Below are positions 7,939 through 14,387 of a stretch of 14,387 nucleotides of DNA, in pieces. Each line of letters starts with the position of its first letter. Positions within the stretch are counted from its first letter, which is position 1. The DNA is from Methylococcaceae bacterium UBA662 (GTDB taxonomy: Bacteria; Pseudomonadota; Gammaproteobacteria; Methylococcales; Methylomonadaceae): the NCBI GenBank assembly GCA_002299425.1, contig DBNW01000020.1:509-14895 (forward strand). The letters are read 5' to 3'. The position numbers were made by a program, and so were the translations under genes. The notes below the pieces were generated by a model that did no database searches, had not been told where the DNA came from, and was given only the letters and a program-made list of their open reading frames with translations.

Positions 7939-10131
7939 ATGGCGGCCAAGACAGAAATTCAACTCAACGACGACTTCATCAAAATCAGCACGGCAAAACA
8001 CCACGACCCCTTTGCCGTCTTGGGGCGGCATCCTGATCAAAACGACCCGAATAAAATTCAAATCCGTGTTTATTTACCTTACGCCGAGACCGTCCGTTTT
8101 GCTGATGGCGGCCCTGTTATCCCGCGAATCGAAGGCAGCGATTTTTTCGTTTACACCGCAAGCGCCAAAGAACTGCCTAAGCATTACCGGCTTGAATGGC
8201 ACGACAAGGATCACGGCAAACATACCGACTACGACCCTTATGATTTTGGCGTGCAACTGCCTGAATTTGACCGGCACTTATTTGCCGAAGGCAAGCACTG
8301 GCACATTTACCAAAAACTGGGCGCGCATTTACAAACCGTTGACGGCATAGACGGCGTCTTGTTCGCCGTGTGGGCGCCGAACGCCAGCCGGGTCAGTGTG
8401 GTCGGCGATTTTAACCGCTGGGATGGGCGCTGCCACCCCCTGCGTAATCTTGGCAGCAGCGGCCTGTGGGAACTGTTCATCCCGGGCTTGGATGCCGGTT
8501 GCTTGTATAAATTTGAAATTTTCAGCCGCCAATCCACCCAGTTGCTGCTCAAAACCGACCCTTACGGGCAACAATTTGAATTGCGTCCGCAAACCGCCGC
8601 CATCGTCGTCAAAGAAAATACCTACCCCTGGCAGGACGCTGATTGGGTGGCGCAACGCGGCCAACACGATTGGCTGCATGAGCCGATGTCGATTTTTGAA
8701 GTGCATTTGGGTTCCTGGCGCCGCCATGACAACGGCGATTTTTTAACTTACCGCGAACTGGCCGAACAATTGGTGCCTTATGTCAAGGACTTAGGTTTCA
8801 CCCACATCGAGCTGTTACCCATTACAGAACACCCGCTGGACGCCTCCTGGGGCTACCAAACCACCGGTTATTTCGCCCCCACCAGCCGTCACGGCACACC
8901 CGATGAATTCCGCTATTTCGTCGATACCTGCCACCAAAACGGCATTGGCATTATCCTCGACTGGGTCCCCGCCCACTTCCCCAAGGACAGTTTTGCCTTG
9001 GCGCAATTTGATGGCAGTGCCTTGTACGAACACGAAGACCCACGCAAGGGCGAACACCGGGATTGGGGCACGTTGATTTACAACTACGGCCGCAACGAGG
9101 TGAAAAACTTCCTGCTGGCCAGTGCCGTTTTTTGGCTGCGCGAATTCCATCTTGACGGGCTGCGCGTCGATGCCGTCGCCTCCATGCTTTACTTAGATTA
9201 TTCCCGCGAAGACGGCGATTGGCTACCGAACCGCTATGGCGGCAATGAAAACCTAGAAGCCATTGATTTTTTTAGGGAACTGAACACCGTCACGCACGAC
9301 CAGCATCCCGGCACGGTGGTGATGGCGGAAGAGTCCACCGCCTGGCCGCAAGTGACCCGCCCGACCTGGGTCGGCGGCCTGGGCTTTTCCATGAAATGGA
9401 ACATGGGCTGGATGCACGACATTTTAAAATACTTCAGCGAAGACCCGGTGCACCGCCGCTACCACCATGACCAACTGACGTTTGGCATGTTGTATGCCTT
9501 CACCGAAAACTTCACCCTGCCCTTCTCGCATGACGAAGTGGTGCATGGCAAAGGTTCATTGCTGAATAAAATGCCCGGTGATGAATGGCAGCGGTTCGCC
9601 AACCTGCGCCTGCTGTACACCTTCATGTTCACCTATCCCGGCAAAAAACTGTTGTTCATGGGCTGCGAATTCGGCCAAGGCACGCAATGGAATTTCAACC
9701 AAGCTTTAGACTGGTATGTGCTGGACTACCCGTTGCACCAAGGCGTGCAGCACGTGCTGAAAGATTTGAACGCGCTCTACAAATCCCATCCGCCCTTGTT
9801 CAAACATGACTTCGATTACCAAGGTTTCGAATGGATAGACTGCCATGATGTCGAGCAATCGGTCATCAGCTACCGGCGCAAAGACGGCGAAGGCAACGAG
9901 CTGGTTATCGTGCTGAACTTTACCCCGGTGGTCAGGGAGCAGTACCGCATTGGCGTACCCCAAGCCGGGGTCTACCAAGAACTGTTCAATTCCGACACCG
10001 GCGTTTACGGCGGCAGTCAGATTAGCAACGGCGAACGTCCTAGCGATGATATTGCTTGGATGCAACTGCCCCATTCCATCAGCCTGACCTTGCCCCCGCT
10101 GGGCGGAATCATCCTGAAATTGAGCGCATGA
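7939..10131 (+). CDS. glgB: 1,4-alpha-glucan (glycogen) branching enzyme
   Basis: 730 residues, the usual GlgB length. It cuts alpha-1,4 chains and re-joins them as alpha-1,6 branches during glycogen synthesis in the cytoplasm. The N-terminus (HHDPFAVLGRH) is the N1 domain of long-form GlgB, followed by a CBM48 domain with FAVWAPNASRVSVVGDFNRW (~142-161). The GH13 barrel shows region I DWVPAHFPKD (~341), region II GLRVDAVASM with nucleophile Asp411, region III MAEEST with acid/base Glu464, and region IV SHDEVVHGKGSL with Asp532. These correspond to E. coli Asp405, Glu458 and Asp526 with a constant offset of 6. The C-terminal all-beta domain is complete. The start at 7939 is fixed by an AGGAG site. 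The stop overlaps the glgA start (ATGA), giving a two-gene operon. glgC, glgX and glgP are not in the window. Confidence 0.97.
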   Translation: MAAKTEIQLNDDFIKISTAKHHDPFAVLGRHPDQNDPNKIQIRVYLPYAETVRFADGGPVIPRIEGSDFFVYTASAKELPKHYRLEWHDKDHGKHTDYDPYDFGVQLPEFDRHLFAEGKHWHIYQKLGAHLQTVDGIDGVLFAVWAPNASRVSVVGDFNRWDGRCHPLRNLGSSGLWELFIPGLDAGCLYKFEIFSRQSTQLLLKTDPYGQQFELRPQTAAIVVKENTYPWQDADWVAQRGQHDWLHEPMSIFEVHLGSWRRHDNGDFLTYRELAEQLVPYVKDLGFTHIELLPITEHPLDASWGYQTTGYFAPTSRHGTPDEFRYFVDTCHQNGIGIILDWVPAHFPKDSFALAQFDGSALYEHEDPRKGEHRDWGTLIYNYGRNEVKNFLLASAVFWLREFHLDGLRVDAVASMLYLDYSREDGDWLPNRYGGNENLEAIDFFRELNTVTHDQHPGTVVMAEESTAWPQVTRPTWVGGLGFSMKWNMGWMHDILKYFSEDPVHRRYHHDQLTFGMLYAFTENFTLPFSHDEVVHGKGSLLNKMPGDEWQRFANLRLLYTFMFTYPGKKLLFMGCEFGQGTQWNFNQALDWYVLDYPLHQGVQHVLKDLNALYKSHPPLFKHDFDYQGFEWIDCHDVEQSVISYRRKDGEGNELVIVLNFTPVVREQYRIGVPQAGVYQELFNSDTGVYGGSQISNGERPSDDIAWMQLPHSISLTLPPLGGIILKLSA

Positions 10132-11561
10132 AAAAAATACTCTTTGTCACCAGCGAAGTCCATCCGTTAATCAAAACAGGGGGGCTGGCTGATGTCTGCG
10201 GCAGCCTGCCGAAGGCCTTAGCGCAACTGGGGCAGGACATCCGCATCCTCCTCCCCAACTACAGCGCCCTCAAACGGGAGGCGGATGTTTTCTATAAAAG
10301 CACGGTCCGTATCAACGGCATCGACGTCAACCTACTGGAAACCCGGTTGCCGGGCAGCGAAGTGATTGTTTGGCTGGTCGATTACCAACCGTTTTACGGC
10401 TTTCCCGGCAACCCTTATCTGGATGCGGCGGGCCAACCCTGGCCCAACAATGCCGAGCGGTTCACCTTGTTTTGCCGGGCCGCTACAGAAGTGGCCATGG
10501 ACCGTGCTTATTTGGACTGGCAACCGGACATCGTCCACGGCAATGACTGGCAAAGCGGCCTGGTCCCTGCCCTGTTGTCTTTGGAAACCGGTCGTCCGGC
10601 CACCTTGTTCACCATCCACAACATGGCCTACCAAGGCTTGTTCGCTAAGTCCGTCAACGTCACCTTGGACTTGCCCGAACAGTTATGTAGCGTTAATGGC
10701 ATTGAATTCCACGGCCTGTTGTCCTTTTTAAAAAGCGGCTTGGTGTACTCAGACCGCATCACCACGGTCAGTCCGACCTACGCCCAAGAAATTCAGACCC
10801 ATGAGTTTGGCTACGGCTTAGAAGGCTTGTTGCAACACCGCCAGGATGCGTTAATCGGCATTCTCAATGGCATCGACACCGGACATTGGAACCCGGAAAC
10901 CGACCCCCATATCCCAGCACCTTTCAATAGCCAAAAGCTGCACAAAAAACAACTTAACAAGGCTGCCCTGCAAGAACGTTTTTTGTTGCCCGTTGAAAAA
11001 AAAACCCCGGTTTTTGCCTTGATCAGTCGCCTGGTCGAGCAAAAAGGCATTGACCTCGTGCTGGACTGTCTGGACGAAATGCTGGCTTTGCCGCTGCACT
11101 TTGTTGTGCTGGGCGATGGCGACAAAAAATTTGAGCGCCCGCTCATGGCCGCCGCCAAGCGCCATGTTGGAAAAATGGCGGTCAAAATTGGCTATGACGA
11201 AGCCCTTTCGCATTTTATCGAAGCCGGCTCAGACATTTTTTTAATGCCCTCGCGCTTTGAACCCTGCGGACTGAACCAAATTTACAGCCAGCGCTACGGC
11301 ACCGTGCCCATCGTCCGCAAAACCGGCGGCCTAGCCGACACTGTCACCGACACCGTGCCCACCTCCCTAGCGGACTTTACCGCTACCGGCATCGTCTTTA
11401 ACGATGCCAACCCCGACACGCTCATGGAAGCCATCAAACGCGCCCTGGTGGCCTACAGCCAACCTAAGCTGTGGCGGCAAATACAGCTTCAAGGCATGGC
11501 CAAAGAGTACTCCTGGGCGGACAGTGCCGCACAGTACGTTAGGCTGTACCAGCACCTGTAA
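10128..11561 (+). CDS. glgA: Glycogen synthase (ADP-glucose type, GT5)
   Basis: 477 residues, the same length as the classical bacterial enzyme. It adds glucose from ADP-glucose to the non-reducing ends of glycogen, supplying the chains that GlgB branches. The N-terminal GT-B domain begins MKKILFVTSEVHPLIKTGGL with the Lys-Thr-Gly-Gly substrate loop at 16-19, and has VHGNDWQSGL at ~136-145. The C-terminal domain has ISRLVEQKGIDLV and the nucleotide-sugar site PSRFEPCGLNQIY with Glu378, matching E. coli Glu377, followed by VRKTGGLADTV. All key positions are present. The start was chosen at ATG 10128, within the glgB stop (ATGA overlap); the longer open frame from 10056 lies inside glgB and lacks family similarity. 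A perfect hairpin begins at the stop codon. Confidence 0.97.
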   Translation: MKKILFVTSEVHPLIKTGGLADVCGSLPKALAQLGQDIRILLPNYSALKREADVFYKSTVRINGIDVNLLETRLPGSEVIVWLVDYQPFYGFPGNPYLDAAGQPWPNNAERFTLFCRAATEVAMDRAYLDWQPDIVHGNDWQSGLVPALLSLETGRPATLFTIHNMAYQGLFAKSVNVTLDLPEQLCSVNGIEFHGLLSFLKSGLVYSDRITTVSPTYAQEIQTHEFGYGLEGLLQHRQDALIGILNGIDTGHWNPETDPHIPAPFNSQKLHKKQLNKAALQERFLLPVEKKTPVFALISRLVEQKGIDLVLDCLDEMLALPLHFVVLGDGDKKFERPLMAAAKRHVGKMAVKIGYDEALSHFIEAGSDIFLMPSRFEPCGLNQIYSQRYGTVPIVRKTGGLADTVTDTVPTSLADFTATGIVFNDANPDTLMEAIKRALVAYSQPKLWRQIQLQGMAKEYSWADSAAQYVRLYQHL

Positions 11562-11580
11562 CGGCCCACAGCGGGCCGTT
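11560..11580. terminator. Hairpin at the convergent end of glgA and the small unknown gene
   Basis: Perfect 8-base stem AACGGCCC (11560-11567) and GGGCCGTT (11573-11580) with loop ACAGC. It includes the last two bases of the glgA stop codon and the last base of the opposing gene's TGA. There is no U-run on either side, but the position between convergent genes makes a bidirectional terminator or transcript-end stabiliser likely. Confidence 0.6.
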
Positions 11581-11966
11581 CACCCCTCTACTGGGGCATT
11601 AGCTTGTAAAAGTTCCGAGACAAAACCCAATACCGCATCCAGCTCCAGTGCTTTTGGAATTTTCCAAGTTTTACCCACGACGTGGGACAGTACATTATCC
11701 AGCCAAAGCCGGTTTGATTGCGCCCGTTGCAAACTAAATTGGTAGACCTCCCCCTCTCTGACTAAACAAAACCCCTCCAACAGCAGGTCAATGGCGCGAT
11801 CCTCGCCATTTAGCTTGACTTGTACGAAAGCGGTCCTGGCGTCAAGATCAAAATTAAAATCTGTCACCTCAGCAATGCCTTTAAGCTTTTGCCTGGCCAG
11901 CCACAACACCCAGCTTTTAGGTGTTGATTTGATTGCTATTTTCGCTAAGCGTATTTTTAAACTCAT
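11580..11966 (-). CDS. Small protein of unknown function, 128 residues
   Basis: I do not recognise this protein. The start ATG 11966 (MSLKIRLAKIAIKSTPKS) is preceded by GAAGG about 6 bases upstream, better than the longer open frame from 12032, whose extra residues are cysteine- and glycine-rich with no ribosome-binding site. The N-terminal ~30 residues are basic and amphipathic; there is no signal peptide or membrane span. The middle (LKGIAEVTDFNFDLDARTAF, VQVKLNGEDRAIDLLLEGF) alternates like beta strands and the rest looks helical. It could be a small lipid-binding or SRPBCC-like fold, but this is only an impression from the strand pattern. It converges on glgA, sharing the terminal hairpin, and lies 117 bases downstream of the next - strand gene. 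Confidence 0.7.
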   Translation of the reverse strand: MSLKIRLAKIAIKSTPKSWVLWLARQKLKGIAEVTDFNFDLDARTAFVQVKLNGEDRAIDLLLEGFCLVREGEVYQFSLQRAQSNRLWLDNVLSHVVGKTWKIPKALELDAVLGFVSELLQANAPVEG

Positions 11967-12083
11967 TTTGACCTTCCCGGTGCAGTTAGAATAACCTTGC
12001 CCCCAACAACAACAACCCGTAAATCCTAACAATTTGCGGCGGCAAACGGCATTCTAACAGTTGGCCACCAGCCCCTGTATGCG

Positions 12084-12827
12084 TTACAAAAACCGGGTTG
12101 GTGAAAAATGCCTGGCCTCAGGCATTTGTTCGCACTTAGCAAGGGCTTTATGGAAAATGAGGTCGGCTTCGACAGGGCCGACCAATTCACACAGCACCGC
12201 GTAAACCAAATGCGAAAATTCCGCCATTGCCCGTTCGTTCAAGCCGGCAGTCCAGACAAATTCAGCGGGCTTTTCTGACCACTGCCTGATGTTTTGCAAC
12301 ATCTTTGGCTGTTTTTTCGAGGCCTGTTTTAAGCCGTCAAAAAATACCCTTTGGTCAGGCACCCAATCGACAATTTTTTCAATAAATCCAATGAATACAG
12401 CCACCTCAGCCGGCCATTCAGGCTTGCCCTGGGGTGCTGCTTGCACCGGCTCCACAACGCCGGGCATAGTACCGGCATTACGGGTTGGCGGCGCGGCGCG
12501 GTCTTCTGGCCTGCGCAACAAGGTTGCCTCGTCCGAGACGGCCTGAGTTTGCCGCCCCGCTACCACAAGATCCCACGGGTCGATTAAAACATCCTCCTCC
12601 TGGGACATCAATTCGTGAAACTGAGCGTACAAAGATTTACGAATTTGCTCACCTATACCGTAGTCCCCGCAAATTTTACGGACATAGGCTATCAAATTGC
12701 TGACGCTGTCAGCTTGGTAGCCTTGCTCCAAAGTCTCTATCGCTTGTAACAACTGGGGTTCGGTCAAATAAGGTTCAAAGCAAACCCATGCCGCCTGCCG
12801 CCGGTGCTTGTTACGGTCTTTTCGCAT
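12084..12827 (-). CDS. Protein of unknown function encoded directly downstream of amt
   Basis: 247 residues, soluble, no signal peptide or membrane span. Not recognised. Three parts are visible: a basic N-terminus (MRKDRNKHRRQ) leading into a helical region to ~90 (LLQAIETLEQGYQ, IRKSLYAQFHELMSQEED); a proline- and alanine-rich linker at ~95-135 (RAAPPTRNAGTMPGVVEPVQ); and a helical C-terminal domain ending NERAMAEFSHLVYAVLCELV, GPVEADLIFHKAL, MPEARHFSPTRFL. The closing section resembles a small helical module in bacterial regulatory proteins, but I cannot name it. The start ATG 12827 has a strong AGGGAG site. Only 12 bases separate it from the amt stop, so both are probably transcribed together from the amt promoter, and a role linked to nitrogen supply is a reasonable inference. 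glnK, the usual amt partner, is absent at this place. Confidence 0.8.
   Translation of the reverse strand: MRKDRNKHRRQAAWVCFEPYLTEPQLLQAIETLEQGYQADSVSNLIAYVRKICGDYGIGEQIRKSLYAQFHELMSQEEDVLIDPWDLVVAGRQTQAVSDEATLLRRPEDRAAPPTRNAGTMPGVVEPVQAAPQGKPEWPAEVAVFIGFIEKIVDWVPDQRVFFDGLKQASKKQPKMLQNIRQWSEKPAEFVWTAGLNERAMAEFSHLVYAVLCELVGPVEADLIFHKALAKCEQMPEARHFSPTRFL
12106..12127 (-). terminator. Terminator-like hairpin inside the 3' end of the amt-downstream gene
   Basis: Perfect 9-base inverted repeat AAATGCCTG / CAGGCATTT with a 4-base loop. Read on the - strand it is followed by TT then CACC, giving a run of five T at the stem foot. It ends about 20 bases before the stop codon (12084-12086), inside the coding sequence, so it could act only when translation does not cover it, or as an mRNA end structure. 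Confidence 0.4.
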
Positions 12828-12832
12828 ATCAA

Positions 12833-12838
12833 CTCCCT
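12833..12838 (-). promoter_or_regulatory. Ribosome-binding site in the 12-base amt gap
   Basis: AGGGAG on the - strand, 5 bases before ATG 12827. It fills most of the short gap after the amt stop and fixes the start of the downstream gene, arguing for independent strong initiation on a shared transcript. Confidence 0.8.
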
Positions 12839-12839
12839 A

Positions 12840-14039
12840 TTACGCATCGGCATCTAAACGTTTTTGGAATTCGGGGTAGGCGACCTCGTAATGTTCGGTG
12901 TAATCCAAACCCCTTTGTTCATGCAGGCTCGATGCTTTAACGCCCAGCACTTTATCCAGCACTTTGAACAAGCCGAAAGCTACCGGAAACGCCCACAAGA
13001 AAGCAACAACCACCCCCAAAACTTGCACCCACAAGGCGGAAAAACTAAACGGCCCTTGCGGAAACAAGGCCACAGCCAGCGTTCCCCAAACTCCGCCAAA
13101 GCCGTGCGCGGATACCGCCCCTACCACGTCATCAAGCCGCTGCTTGTCCAACAACCTCACCCCGAAGACGTAAAGGATACCGCCCACAAATCCCACTAAA
13201 ATAGCCGCTAAAGGCGACAAATAAGCAGCCCCCGCCGTGATACTCACCAAGCCGGCCACACTGCCATTAACGGTTGCCGACATTAACACCGGCTCTTTTC
13301 TAGCGGCCATGAACGCCAACGCACCTAAGCCGCCCGCACACCCGCCCAAATGGGTGTTCAGTAACACCACACCGAGGTTGTGCTCTGCAAAACTGTTGAT
13401 GCTGCCCCCGTTAAAACCAAACCAGCCTAACCACAAAATAAACCCGCCCAAGCCTACGAACGGCAAACTATGGCCGGGTATGTCACGCACTTCGCCCTGC
13501 CGCGAATACCTACCCAAACGCGGACCCAGCACCATAATGGCCGCCAAAGCGCACCAGCCGCCCACCGAATGCACCACCGTGGAGCCGGCAAAATCGACAA
13601 ATCCCATTTTTGCCAACCAACCGTTAGCATTCCATGTCCAACTGCCGTAAACCGGATACACAATGCCGGTGACCAAGCCGCTAAACACGAGGTAGGCGCC
13701 AAAGTGCATGCGCTCAGCCACGGCACCGCTGACAATGGTAGCCGCCGTGGCCGCGAACATAATCTGGTAAGCCATTTTAATGGCCTCAGCCGCACTGAAT
13801 TGTTGTGGAAAAAACTGGTTAGAACCTATCCAGCCGGTCACGTTACTGCCAAACATCAGGCCATAGCCAAGGCCCCAAAAAATGATGCCCCCTAAACACA
13901 TGTCCATGTAGTTTTTCATCAACACATTGACCGAATTTTTTGCCCGCGCAGCACCCGCTTCCAAAAAAGCGAAACCCGCCTGCATAAAAAACACCAATGT
14001 GGTGCATACCCCCACCCAAACAATCTGCAATTCAGTCAT
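12840..14039 (-). CDS. amt: Ammonium transporter (Amt family)
   Basis: 399 residues; inner-membrane trimeric channel that takes up ammonium. About 11 hydrophobic spans cover nearly the whole length. Hallmarks: AGFAFLEAGAARAKNSVNVL (~21-40), Phe95 in QIMFAAT at the outer Phe gate region, AERMHFGAYL, the recruitment-site Asp149 in FVDFAGSTVVH, the pore histidines His157 (VVHSVGGW) and His312 (AHGFGGVWGT), and GWFGFNGGS (~205-213). The cytoplasmic tail GLDYTEHYEVAYPE (378 onward) is the conserved region that contacts PII/GlnK in this family. ATG 14039 was chosen because AAGGA lies 6 bases before it; a TTG two codons upstream has no proper spacing. There is no cleavable signal peptide, unlike E. 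coli AmtB. A sigma-54 promoter match lies about 50-60 bases upstream. The next gene is an unknown protein, not glnK. Confidence 0.96.
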   Translation of the reverse strand: MTELQIVWVGVCTTLVFFMQAGFAFLEAGAARAKNSVNVLMKNYMDMCLGGIIFWGLGYGLMFGSNVTGWIGSNQFFPQQFSAAEAIKMAYQIMFAATAATIVSGAVAERMHFGAYLVFSGLVTGIVYPVYGSWTWNANGWLAKMGFVDFAGSTVVHSVGGWCALAAIMVLGPRLGRYSRQGEVRDIPGHSLPFVGLGGFILWLGWFGFNGGSINSFAEHNLGVVLLNTHLGGCAGGLGALAFMAARKEPVLMSATVNGSVAGLVSITAGAAYLSPLAAILVGFVGGILYVFGVRLLDKQRLDDVVGAVSAHGFGGVWGTLAVALFPQGPFSFSALWVQVLGVVVAFLWAFPVAFGLFKVLDKVLGVKASSLHEQRGLDYTEHYEVAYPEFQKRLDADA

Positions 14040-14045
14040 GGACAA

Positions 14046-14050
14046 TCCTT
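14046..14050 (-). promoter_or_regulatory. Ribosome-binding site of amt
   Basis: AAGGA on the - strand, 6 bases before ATG 14039. It decides between this ATG and the TTG at 14045, which would directly abut the site. Confidence 0.8.
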
Positions 14051-14087
14051 AAATTTAACGAAACCAACAATCCCAGCCACATCGAAG

Positions 14088-14102
14088 GCAAATAACAGGC
14101 CA
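14088..14102 (-). promoter_or_regulatory. Sigma-54 (-24/-12) promoter of amt
   Basis: The - strand reads TGGCCTGTTATTTGC. Against the sigma-54 consensus TGGCAC-N5-TTGC it keeps TGGC, the exact GG-N10-GC spacing and TTGC, with mismatches only at the A and C of the -24 box. The start of transcription would fall near 14076, giving a leader of about 37 bases before ATG 14039. Sigma-54/NtrC control is the rule for amt genes in many proteobacteria. Confidence 0.7.
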
Positions 14103-14107
14103 AAATT

Positions 14108-14122
14108 TGACAGCACTTGTCA
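14108..14122. repeat. 15-base inverted repeat just upstream of the -24 box
   Basis: TGACA-GCACT-TGTCA is perfect over 5+5 bases and ends 5 bases upstream of the sigma-54 promoter, at about -32 to -46 of the predicted start. It could bind a dimeric regulator or be chance. Confidence 0.4.
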
Positions 14123-14365
14123 TTGCCCCCAAAAAAATCACAAAAACTGTTTTGACTAAAATTTAAACAACGACCCTGCCTTGTTTTTGCAGTAGCAACA
14201 TCGCACACCGTTTATCCCCTACCCCATCAACACTCGAATCAGACGAAAAAAACGCACCCGAGCAACCGTTACAGTGCACTTTTTTAGTATCCGTCCACAC
14301 CAGCCCCTTCATTTTTCTTCATACACTGAGCCATGCGTTCTGCGGATGACAGAAAAAAGCTCGCG

Positions 14366-14387
14366 TTTTGTTTAAGTTTTGTTTAAG
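14366..14387 (+). repeat. Tandem 11-mer at window end
   Basis: TTTTGTTTAAG occurs twice, exactly and back to back (14366-14376, 14377-14387), and the array may continue beyond the window. It is too short to interpret alone. Confidence 0.6.

Larger units (their letters stand above)
14103..14387. other. Gene-free region upstream of amt
   Basis: No credible coding frame or RNA gene was found here. It is AT-rich with several A/T tracts (AAAAAAATCACAAAAACTG, ACGAAAAAAACG). It holds the inverted repeat at 14108-14122, a TGCACT half-site-like sequence at 14275-14280 that is too incomplete to call NtrC, and a tandem 11-mer at the window end. Activator sites for the sigma-54 promoter would be expected here. 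Confidence 0.6.

Noticed and set aside
10056..10127. N-terminal extension of glgA by 24 residues
   Set aside because: It lies within the glgB coding end and has no similarity to GlgA; the family N-terminus starts at 10128.
11967..12032. 22-residue extension of the small unknown protein
   Set aside because: No ribosome-binding site and an unusual Cys/Gly-rich sequence; ATG 11966 has GAAGG at good spacing.
14273..14290. NtrC-like site AGTGCACTTTTTTAG
   Set aside because: Only one half-site resembles the GCAC/GTGC dyad; the second half is absent at the right spacing.

Overview
The window looks like ordinary chromosomal DNA of a moderately GC-rich gammaproteobacterium. Protein flavour (a GlgB/GlgA pair, a Ppx of the enterobacterial type, RTX modules of the 'GTGN-LDN-LTGN-AANTLNGG' kind) and a GTAG-footed REP-like palindrome suggest a methane-oxidising Methylococcales relative. 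That placement is inference from memory and was not tested. I see no tRNA, rRNA, CRISPR array, transposase or prophage gene.

Layout. (1) 1-3066 (+): 3' part of a very large secreted RTX/calcium-binding protein, cut by the window start. (2) 3067-3181: convergent gap with a REP-like hairpin. (3) 3182-4872 (-): a two-gene ABC-2 exporter, ATPase then permease with ATGA overlap, of the YadG/YadH type. (4) 4873-5005: divergent promoter gap. (5) 5006-7774 (+): exopolyphosphatase (ppx, GTG start) and, directly behind it, a membrane-anchored protein of unknown function whose C-terminus carries a YfiM-like (DUF2279-like) motif set. (6) 7939-11561 (+): glgB and glgA, overlapping by ATGA, for glycogen synthesis. 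(7) 11560-11580: perfect hairpin at the convergent junction. (8) 11580-11966 (-): small unknown protein. (9) 12084-14039 (-): amt ammonium transporter followed after 12 bases by an unknown 247-residue protein. (10) 14040-14387: 348-base region upstream of amt, with a very good sigma-54 (-24/-12) promoter match, a 15-base inverted repeat and, at the window edge, a tandem 11-mer.

How the genes fit together. Two storage functions lie side by side on the + strand: polyphosphate turnover (ppx) and glycogen synthesis (glgBA). The - strand amt unit looks nitrogen-regulated through sigma-54. No glnK follows amt here; the downstream partner is an uncharacterised protein, the best lead for new biology in the window. 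I found no clear evidence of an undescribed multi-gene defence or mobile system; the most interesting items are the amt partner gene, the YfiM-like fusion protein and the REP-like element.
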